From the NCBI GenBank assembly GCA_947630235.1, contig CANRGN010000007.1:1-64000 (forward strand): a stretch of 64,000 bases of DNA. Direction: 5' to 3'. The position numbers and the translations under genes were made by a program. This document shows positions 26,528 through 34,198 of the stretch, in pieces (position 1 is the stretch's first letter; every line of letters begins with the position of its first letter). Below the pieces are notes generated by a model that was not told the DNA's origin, made no database searches, and was given only the letters and a program-made list of their open reading frames with translations. Source of the DNA: an uncultured Clostridia bacterium. Its GTDB lineage: Bacteria > Bacillota > Clostridia > TANB77 > CAG-508.

Positions 26528-29500
26528 TTATTTTTGTCGAAAAGAATTTGCAGTACTTCCCGGAGCTTTCCCTCCTTTTTCTACTAAAACAATTTCAATA
26601 CCTTCCAATCTATATCCATATCCTGCTGACCCTGACTGAGCTCCATTTTTTGCCCAACCCATCCAGCCAAAATTCTCGCAATGTACTCTATAATATACAT
26701 CATATTTTTTAGCCAAATCTCCAGTTAATCTTATTTTTATAGCCTCTAATCTTAACCCTTTTCCTGAAGTTCCTGACATAGCTCCATTTTTCACATAATT
26801 TTGCCATCCTATATTTTGTACATGTGTACAATATTCTATATTTCCTGATATTCCTAAATTATTTAAATTTATTTTTATTCCTTCTAATCTCAAGCTTTGT
26901 CCTGATGTACCTGACATCTCTCCTACATTTACTAAACCTTGCCAACCCAAATTTTGCACATGTGTTTGATATGTTATTAAATTTTGCCTATATGAATTTG
27001 CAGTACTTCCAGGTGCATTTTCATTTTTCTTTACTAATTTTATTTGTATTGCTTCTAACCTATAGCCATATCCAGCAGACCCAGACTCTGCTCCATTTTT
27101 TGCCCAACCCATCCAGCCAAAATTTTGACAATGAACTCTATAATATATATCATATTGTTTTGCAAGATCTCCGGTTAACCTTATCTTTATAGCCTCTAAT
27201 CTCAAGCCTTTTCCTGATGTTCCTGACATGGCTCCATTTTTTACATAATTTTGCCAACCTATATTTTGTACATGTGTACAATACTCTATATTTCCACTTA
27301 AAGAATTATCTTCTAATTTTATATTTATACCCTCTAATCTTAATCCCTGACCAGATGTTCCAGCTGTTGCTCCATTTTTTACATAGTTTTGCCAGCCTAT
27401 ATTCTCTACATGTGTACGATAACTTACAATAGGAATTTTGGCAGTTGTATTTGATGTATTATTTTTATTTGTGTTAGATGTTGAATTTTTATTTGTACTA
27501 GTATTTTGATTAGCAGTAATTTTTTTTACTGTTACTGTGCATGTAGCAATTTTTCCATCAGATGTTTTTACAGTAATTATAGTTGTACCCTCTGATTTTG
27601 CAATTACTTTTCCTAAATTGCTAACTGTTGCTACTTTAACATTACTAGAATTCCATTCTACTGATTTACTATACGTTGTATTTGATGGATTTATAGTAGC
27701 TTTTAACTCACTACTTTCTCCTATATTTAAAGTTAGTGAAGTTTTATTTAAACTTACACTTTTTATAGGTATTTTTGTTATATCATTATCATTAAATATA
27801 TAAACCATACTTTTTTTAAATCTTTTATCTGATGTTTCAATATAAAAATCCAACAAACCACGATTTAATACTGTTATCTCACCTTTTTCTCCATCACCTT
27901 TTACAGTAGCTATAGATGTATTACTTGAACTAAAAATATATTTAGGCTTTTCTGTTGTAAATTCAGGAACTGTAGAAACCTTTATATAATATATTTTAGA
28001 TTGATCTTCTTTTATAACAGAAGTCATTTTAGGTTCAATATCTTCTATTTCGATTGGTTCTATTTTTAACAATTTTTCTTTTACAATTTTATTTAATAAT
28101 GTAATATCTTCATTGTTATATAAACCATCACCATTTATATCACATAGTTTCAACTCATCATCAGTTAAATAACCACCATTTATTATATTTTTCAATAAAG
28201 TAACATCTTCTTGATCAAATTTAAAATTTCCATTTAAATCTCCAGCAAATTTATAAGAATTATCACTTAATTTTATTCCTTCATTTACAAAACATATATA
28301 TTTTAATTCTCCATATCTTTCATCATATCCAGTAATTGTAGCAAAACCACCATAAGCACCAGCCATAGTAAAATTATTTGTTATTACACATGAATTATTG
28401 ATATTTATTCTAACATCAGCCATTCCTCCATTTTGTAATTCTGCTTCATAGTAATATGAATATATAGATTTATCTATGCTCCCCTTTCGTAAATTTATAT
28501 ATTTTTCCTTAAATTTAGATATATAAACTCTTACTTTACAAGTTTTAGTTACACCTCCAGCTTTTGCTGTTATAGTAGTTGTACCATAATTTTTAGCTGT
28601 AATTTTTCCAGAACTATTTACTGTAGCTACGTTTGTATCACTAGATGTCCATGTAACAGTACTATTTGTAGCATTAGAAGGTAAAACTGTAGCATTTATA
28701 GTTTCTGATTCTCCTACTAATAATTCTAAATTAGTTTTACTAAGATTTATTGAATCTACTTTTATTCCTTTTTCTACAATAATAATATGAGTAGCAGATA
28801 TTCCATTTACAGAAGTAGCCTTTATTTTTGTAAATCCTTCACTAATCCCTGTTACTACACCTTTATTATTTACTACTGCAATACTTGGATTTGAAGAGCT
28901 CCAAGTAATTGTTTTATCACCAGTTGCATTTTCTGGTAATATTTTTGCTGTAAGCTGAATTGTTTCATCTTCTAAAACATATTCTTCTCCTTCTATACTT
29001 AAACTAGTTATAGGATTTTTGGTATATGAAATTGTTATATATTTTTTAGCAGTAATTCCATTAGATTTTGCATATAAATATGTACTACCTTCTTTTTTGG
29101 CAGTTACTACACCATTATTATCTACTGTAGCTATATCTTGATTTGTAGTACTCCATTCTACTGCTTTATTAGTTGCAGTATTATTTTGTGGTAAAAAATT
29201 TGCATAAAAAGTTCTTTTTTCTCCAACAACCATATCTCCATCTTCGTTTGAAATTATTTGAATTGAAGAAACTGGTATATTATAAACTTTTACCCCAGAA
29301 CCGCCAGAACTAGATTTTCTATCTCCTCTTAATGTATATACATATACATAATATGTACCATTAACTTTATAATATATATCCTTGCTTGTTATATTAGGAT
29401 CTCTAACAGTTGTAACATAAACAGGATTAGAAAAATTATTAGATTTTACATCTTGCTCTGAAAAAATTTTTATTTCATATCCAGATGTCATAGATGATTT

Positions 29501-30058
29501 ATTCCAAGAAACATGAATTCCACTTTGAAAAATTGTAGCTCTAATATTACTAGGAGCAGTTAATGCTGGTTCACTTCCACCAATAACATAAGGTGCTTTT
29601 ATTATTTCTGTTAATCCAGAACTTAAATCACTAATTGTTAACTGACGATCCCAACGAACACTATTTCTATAATCCCAATTACATTCTGCTATTGTAACAT
29701 TATTTCCACTTCGCGTTGTAACCCAAACACTATGAGTATCGTTTTTATATCTTACTATATCACCTGCCTGAATTTGGCTTGCATCATAAACTACATCACC
29801 AGATAAATATGGATCTATTCCATAATATTTACTATACATTAAAGCTGCAAATCCAGCACATTCACTAGCATCTATTTCAGTTTCTACTCCATTTATAAAC
29901 CTTGTTCCGATATATGTCCCTGTCCATTTTGAATCATTTGGATAAGCTTGTTTTAATTGGTCAACATTCATTGTTGCATTAACTGAATTATTAAATACAA
30001 ATAAATTAAAAAATATTAAAAAAATTATAAATATTAAAAATATTTTTTTAACCTTCAT
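26528..30058 (-). CDS. Secreted Cys/His hydrolase-like protein with Ig-like repeats, dockerin and six ChW repeats
   Basis: A 1176-residue secreted protein. After a signal peptide (1-28, cleaved near VNA-T) comes a domain of about 130 residues with Cys67 in ASECAGFAALMY, His109 in DTHSVWV and IAECNW, the Cys-His-polar order of NlpC/P60 or CHAP cell-wall hydrolases; the exact family is uncertain. A fibronectin-like stretch (about 165-255) is followed by three Ig-like 2 domains, a dockerin-type pair (DLNGNFKFDQEDVTLLKNII and CDINGDGLYNNEDITLLNKI), a degenerate and a normal Ig-like domain, an Asn/Thr linker and six ChW repeats. It is a full paralogue of the next gene upstream. Likely a surface enzyme acting on peptidoglycan (inference). 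Confidence 0.85.
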   Translation of the reverse strand: MKVKKIFLIFIIFLIFFNLFVFNNSVNATMNVDQLKQAYPNDSKWTGTYIGTRFINGVETEIDASECAGFAALMYSKYYGIDPYLSGDVVYDASQIQAGDIVRYKNDTHSVWVTTRSGNNVTIAECNWDYRNSVRWDRQLTISDLSSGLTEIIKAPYVIGGSEPALTAPSNIRATIFQSGIHVSWNKSSMTSGYEIKIFSEQDVKSNNFSNPVYVTTVRDPNITSKDIYYKVNGTYYVYVYTLRGDRKSSSGGSGVKVYNIPVSSIQIISNEDGDMVVGEKRTFYANFLPQNNTATNKAVEWSTTNQDIATVDNNGVVTAKKEGSTYLYAKSNGITAKKYITISYTKNPITSLSIEGEEYVLEDETIQLTAKILPENATGDKTITWSSSNPSIAVVNNKGVVTGISEGFTKIKATSVNGISATHIIIVEKGIKVDSINLSKTNLELLVGESETINATVLPSNATNSTVTWTSSDTNVATVNSSGKITAKNYGTTTITAKAGGVTKTCKVRVYISKFKEKYINLRKGSIDKSIYSYYYEAELQNGGMADVRININNSCVITNNFTMAGAYGGFATITGYDERYGELKYICFVNEGIKLSDNSYKFAGDLNGNFKFDQEDVTLLKNIINGGYLTDDELKLCDINGDGLYNNEDITLLNKIVKEKLLKIEPIEIEDIEPKMTSVIKEDQSKIYYIKVSTVPEFTTEKPKYIFSSSNTSIATVKGDGEKGEITVLNRGLLDFYIETSDKRFKKSMVYIFNDNDITKIPIKSVSLNKTSLTLNIGESSELKATINPSNTTYSKSVEWNSSNVKVATVSNLGKVIAKSEGTTIITVKTSDGKIATCTVTVKKITANQNTSTNKNSTSNTNKNNTSNTTAKIPIVSYRTHVENIGWQNYVKNGATAGTSGQGLRLEGINIKLEDNSLSGNIEYCTHVQNIGWQNYVKNGAMSGTSGKGLRLEAIKIRLTGDLAKQYDIYYRVHCQNFGWMGWAKNGAESGSAGYGYRLEAIQIKLVKKNENAPGSTANSYRQNLITYQTHVQNLGWQGLVNVGEMSGTSGQSLRLEGIKINLNNLGISGNIEYCTHVQNIGWQNYVKNGAMSGTSGKGLRLEAIKIRLTGDLAKKYDVYYRVHCENFGWMGWAKNGAQSGSAGYGYRLEGIEIVLVEKGGKAPGSTANSFRQK
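26530..27425 (-). repeat. Six ChW repeats (second paralogue)
   Basis: The same two-block arrangement as in the subtilase gene, with most differences confined to single residues or silent changes. Confidence 0.9.
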
Positions 30059-30129
30059 TACTATCTCCTTTAAAATAATAAAAATATAAATATACCATAA
30101 AATATTTTATTTAAATTTTATCAAAATTT

Positions 30130-30158
30130 ATTATATCACTTTTTTCCTCAATAAACAA
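30130..30158 (-). promoter_or_regulatory. Promoter of the second ChW gene
   Basis: TTGTTT (30153-30158), 17-base spacer, TATAAT (30130-30135) on the minus strand, with AGTGATATAAT around the -10. The upstream paralogue has AGGTGATATAAT in the same place. Confidence 0.68.
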
Positions 30159-30171
30159 TATTGGTTAATTA

Positions 30172-30248
30172 TAAAAAAAGGCCTTAACCCAAGTATCCAT
30201 CAGCAATAAAACATTTTTTGAATTAGTTCGCTGTTGGGAGTAAGCCAC
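30172..30248 (-). ncRNA. Large hairpin with U tract, possible small RNA or terminator
   Basis: On the minus strand the segment can fold into a stacked hairpin: GGCTTA...TAAGGCC, CCCAA/TTGGG and CAGC/GCTG around a loop of about 25 bases, followed by seven U. It lies upstream of the promoter of the second ChW gene and after the terminator of the third, so it is not part of either mRNA as I read them. No riboswitch class was recognised. It could be the 3' end of an unrecognised small RNA. Confidence 0.4.
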
Positions 30249-30313
30249 AAAATAAATATATATACTTTTCATCTGGCATAAACATTTGTAAAAATTATAT
30301 TTTTACGAAAAGC

Positions 30314-30350
30314 AAAACAAGCCAAGAAAGCTAAAAAACTCTCTTGGCTT
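30314..30350 (-). terminator. Terminator of the third ChW gene
   Basis: AAGCCAAGA/TCTTGGCTT stem 20 bases after the stop codon at 30370, followed by a U-rich stretch on the minus strand. Confidence 0.82.
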
Positions 30351-30369
30351 ATATGAATTAATATTTGTT

Positions 30370-33300
30370 TTATTTTTGTATAAAAGAATTTGCTGTACTA
30401 CCAGGTGCCTTTCCTCCTTTTTCTACTAATACAATTTCTATTCCTTCTAATCTGTATCCATATCCTGCTGACCCTGACTGAGCTCCATTTTTTGCCCATC
30501 CCATCCAGCCAAAATTCTCACAATGCACTCTATAATACACATCATATTTTTTAGATATATCTCCTGTTAATCTTATCTTTATTGCTTCTAATCTTAAGCT
30601 TTTTCCTGAAGTTCCTGACATTGTTCCATTTTTTACATAATTTTGCCATCCTATATTTTGTACATGTGTACAATATTCTATATTTCCTGATATTCCTAAA
30701 TTATTTAAATTTATTTTTATTCCTTCTAGTCTTAAACTTTGTCCTGATGTTCCTGACATCTCTCCTACATTTACTAATTCTTGCCAACCTACATTTTGTA
30801 CGTGTGTTTGATATGTTATTAAATTTTGTTTATATGAATTTGCTGTACTTCCTGGTGCTTTTTCGTTTTTCTTTACTAATTTTATTTGTATTGCTTCTAA
30901 CCTATAGCCATATCCTGCTGATCCTGATTCTGCTCCATTTTTTGCCCATCCCATCCAGCCAAAATTTTGACAGTGTACTCTATAATATATATCGTATTGT
31001 TTAGCTAGTTCACCTGTTAACCTTATTTTTATTGCCTCTAATCTTAACCCCTTTCCTGATGTTCCTGACATTGTTCCATTTTTTACATAATTTTGCCATC
31101 CTATATTTTGCACATGTGTACAATATTCTATATTTCCACTTATTGAGTTATTTTCTAATTTAATATTTATTCCTTCTAATCTTAATCCTTGACCAGATGT
31201 TCCAGCTGTTGCTCCATTTTTTACATAGTTTTGCCAACCTATGTTTTCTACATGTGTACGATAACTTACATTTGGTGTTTGGGTTGTTGTACTTGGTGTA
31301 GTATTCTTATTTGTACTAGTAGTATTGGTATTTTTATTCTTGTTTGTATTTGTATTAGAATTCTTACTTGTATTTGTGTTCGAATTTTGATCCGTAACTG
31401 TTACTTTACATGTTGCTGTTTTTCCATTTGATGTTTTGGCTGTTATTGTTGTTGAACCTGCTTTTTTTGCAGTTATTTTTCCTGAACTATCCACTGTAGC
31501 TACGTTTTGATTGCTAGATGTCCATGTTATAGTTTTACTTTGAGTGGTATTAGTAGGTGTAATAGTGGCTACTAATTTAAAAGTTCCATTTACATTTAAA
31601 GATAATGAAGATTTATCTAAATTAATTTCTGTAATTTCTATTGGTGTTATATCTTTTTGAGTAAAAGTATATGATAAAGTTTCTGATATTCTACCATCTT
31701 TTGTTTTTACTGTAAAAGTAACTTTTCCTGGAGCTAATACTTTTATATACCCAAATTCATTTATGGTAGCAATAGATGAATTGCTAGTTGAATAAACTAA
31801 TTTTCTATCTTCTGTTACAACAATAGGTTCTATAAAAGTATCTATATGATATTGATAAAAATCATGTCCCATATAAATACAAACCATATTAGGTACTATA
31901 TCTTTTATTTTTATTGGATCTATTTGAATTAAGTTTTCTTTTACAATTTTTTCAAAAAGTTCAATATCCTCATTATCATAATTTCCGTCACCATTAATAT
32001 CACATAATTTTTTGTTATCTTCCGAAAGATTTTTTGAATTTATAATATTTTTTAATAAAGTAACATCTTCAGAATCAAATTTAATATTACCATTTAAATC
32101 TCCTGGAAATTTATAACTATAATCAGATAAACATACTAAGTCGTTTACAAAACAATAATAAGTTAAATCTCCAAATCTTTCGTCATAACCATATATAGTA
32201 GAAAAACCGGATTTAGCTCCATAAATCATCCCTCCAAATACTATAACATTATCATTATTTGAAAAAATATCCACTTCTATTTTTTGATTATTTTCTAGTT
32301 CTGCTTTATATTTTTTTCCAAGAGCTCCTATAAAAGAATCTTCCTTTTGTAATTTGAGATATTTCGTTTTAAATTTAGATTCATATACTTTAACATTGCA
32401 AGTTTTTGTTATATCTTCTACTTTAGCAGAAATAGTAGCATTACCATAAGACTTAGCAGTTATTTTTCCGTAGCTATTTACTTCAACTATATCTGGATTA
32501 TTAGAGCTCCATGTAACTGTTTTATTGGTACAATTACTTGGACCAATGGTAGCAATAATACTTTCTGACTCTCCTGATACAAGTTCTATATTTGTTTTAT
32601 TTAGTATAAGCGAAGTAGCCTTTATTCCTTTTTCAACAGTAATAGGCCAAGTAGTAGCCATTCCATTTACCGAAGTTGCTCTAATAGTTGTTTTACCTTG
32701 ACTAACACCTGTTACAATACCATTGCTATCTACTGTAGCTATATCATTATTAAAAGATTCCCATTTTATACTTTTATCACCTGTAGCATTTTCTGGTATA
32801 AAATTAACAGATAATTGAGTTTGTTCAAATTCATGTACATATTTACGTCCTGAGATACTAATCCCTCTAATTGGAATTTCTGTATAAGAAACTGTAAGAT
32901 CTACACTTGCATATGCAGTCTCATCAATACTTGCAGAAATGGTTGTATATCCTTCACTTAATGCAGTTACAACACCATTACTATCTACAGAAGCAACATT
33001 TGGTTTTGACGATTTCCATATAATATTTTTATCAACTGCTGTATTATCTTCTGGAATAATTTTAGCTGTATAAGTTCTTTTTTCTCCAATAATCATAAAA
33101 TTTCCATTAGCAGTTGTTGAAAGCTCAATAGATTTAATTGGTTTTATAGTAAATTTTACTCTAGAACCATTTGAAACTTTATCACCTCTTCTAGTATAAA
33201 CATATACATAATATGTTCCAGCATCATTTATATGAATTTTTTCGTTAGTTTTTTCAGTATCAGTAATATTTAAAGTATTCACTGGATTAGAAAAATTATT

Positions 33301-33912
33301 TTTGGATACATCATTTTCTGAGAATATTTTAATGTCATAACCTGTATGAAAAGAAGTAGAGTTGCTCCAACTAACATTTATTCCTGTATTAGTAAGACTC
33401 ACTTTTACATTTGAAGGAGCATTTAATGCCGGTTCAGGGTCAGTTAAAACATAAGGTGCTTTAAAAATATAAGTAAAACCATCACAAAATTCTGACAAAT
33501 CTGTTTTTCTATCCCATCTTACTGAACAATTCCAATCATAATTGCACTCTGCTATTGTAATAGCATTTCCTTCCCTTTTTGTAACCCATACACTATGGCC
33601 ATCATATTTATATCTTACAATATCTCCTGCTTGTATTTGATTCACATCATATACCATTTGAGCATACGAATATGGATCCATACCATAAAACTGATTATAC
33701 ATTAATGCAGCAAAACCAGCACATTCCCTAGCTCTCATTATGTGTCCATTTTTTCCTATACCTTCATATGTATCAGTCCATCTAGAATTTGAAGGATAAC
33801 AAGCTTTCAATTGATCAAGTGTCATTGTAGCATTAACTGTATTGTTAAATAAAAATAATGTAAAAAACATAAATGCAATTATAAATATTAAAAATATTTT
33901 TTTAACTCTCAT
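30370..33912 (-). CDS. Secreted Cys/His hydrolase-like protein with Ig-like repeats, dockerin and six ChW repeats (paralogue)
   Basis: A 1180-residue paralogue of the protein encoded at 26528, with the same order: signal peptide (1-28), Cys64 (RARECAGFAALMY) and His106 (DGHSVWV) domain ending near IAECNYDW, fibronectin-like stretch, three Ig-like 2 domains, dockerin pair (DLNGNIKFDSEDVTLLKNII and CDINGDGNYDNEDIELFEKI), two more Ig-like domains, an Asn/Thr/Ser linker and six ChW repeats. The N-terminal two thirds have diverged from the paralogue more than the ChW block has, which suggests that the ChW block is being homogenised. Its own promoter sits at 34040. Substrate unknown; peptidoglycan is a reasonable guess. 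Confidence 0.85.
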   Translation of the reverse strand: MRVKKIFLIFIIAFMFFTLFLFNNTVNATMTLDQLKACYPSNSRWTDTYEGIGKNGHIMRARECAGFAALMYNQFYGMDPYSYAQMVYDVNQIQAGDIVRYKYDGHSVWVTKREGNAITIAECNYDWNCSVRWDRKTDLSEFCDGFTYIFKAPYVLTDPEPALNAPSNVKVSLTNTGINVSWSNSTSFHTGYDIKIFSENDVSKNNFSNPVNTLNITDTEKTNEKIHINDAGTYYVYVYTRRGDKVSNGSRVKFTIKPIKSIELSTTANGNFMIIGEKRTYTAKIIPEDNTAVDKNIIWKSSKPNVASVDSNGVVTALSEGYTTISASIDETAYASVDLTVSYTEIPIRGISISGRKYVHEFEQTQLSVNFIPENATGDKSIKWESFNNDIATVDSNGIVTGVSQGKTTIRATSVNGMATTWPITVEKGIKATSLILNKTNIELVSGESESIIATIGPSNCTNKTVTWSSNNPDIVEVNSYGKITAKSYGNATISAKVEDITKTCNVKVYESKFKTKYLKLQKEDSFIGALGKKYKAELENNQKIEVDIFSNNDNVIVFGGMIYGAKSGFSTIYGYDERFGDLTYYCFVNDLVCLSDYSYKFPGDLNGNIKFDSEDVTLLKNIINSKNLSEDNKKLCDINGDGNYDNEDIELFEKIVKENLIQIDPIKIKDIVPNMVCIYMGHDFYQYHIDTFIEPIVVTEDRKLVYSTSNSSIATINEFGYIKVLAPGKVTFTVKTKDGRISETLSYTFTQKDITPIEITEINLDKSSLSLNVNGTFKLVATITPTNTTQSKTITWTSSNQNVATVDSSGKITAKKAGSTTITAKTSNGKTATCKVTVTDQNSNTNTSKNSNTNTNKNKNTNTTSTNKNTTPSTTTQTPNVSYRTHVENIGWQNYVKNGATAGTSGQGLRLEGINIKLENNSISGNIEYCTHVQNIGWQNYVKNGTMSGTSGKGLRLEAIKIRLTGELAKQYDIYYRVHCQNFGWMGWAKNGAESGSAGYGYRLEAIQIKLVKKNEKAPGSTANSYKQNLITYQTHVQNVGWQELVNVGEMSGTSGQSLRLEGIKINLNNLGISGNIEYCTHVQNIGWQNYVKNGTMSGTSGKSLRLEAIKIRLTGDISKKYDVYYRVHCENFGWMGWAKNGAQSGSAGYGYRLEGIEIVLVEKGGKAPGSTANSFIQK
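30376..31265 (-). repeat. Six ChW repeats (third paralogue)
   Basis: Again two blocks of three repeats. Long runs are identical to the blocks at 23330 and 26530, including silent positions in the second and third repeats. Confidence 0.9.
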
Positions 33913-34039
33913 TACTATCTCCTTTCAAATAATAAAAATTATTATTTAATAAATATAATATGAAATTTTTTATACTAAATTATATTTTCACTATTTATTT
34001 TTGCTTTAAATTTAAGTAAATTATTTTTTATTAAAAGTA

Positions 34040-34068
34040 ATTATATCACCTTTTTTTTTAATATACAA
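34040..34068 (-). promoter_or_regulatory. Promoter of the third ChW gene
   Basis: TTGTAT (34063-34068), 17-base spacer, TATAAT (34040-34045) on the minus strand. The leader of about 125 bases is AT-rich without obvious structure. Confidence 0.66.
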
Positions 34069-34154
34069 TCAATATTTTCTAACTACTAAATTTTTATTAA
34101 TAATTAGAATTATTAAACATAAATTTCAATCAATTCTCAAAAAATATTTTATGC

Positions 34155-34196
34155 AAAAAAAGAGAATATAGCATCAAAGAGCTACATCCTCTTTCA
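34155..34196 (-). terminator. Terminator of ileS
   Basis: AAAGAGGATGTAGC and GCTATATTCTCTTT form an imperfect stem followed by a long U run on the minus strand, directly after the ileS stop codon. Confidence 0.8.
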
Positions 34197-34198
34197 TA

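Noticed and set aside
30172-30248. Known riboswitch (c-di-GMP, SAM, purine, cobalamin) before the second ChW gene
   Set aside because: None of the conserved cores of these classes is present, and a separate promoter lies between the hairpin and the gene.
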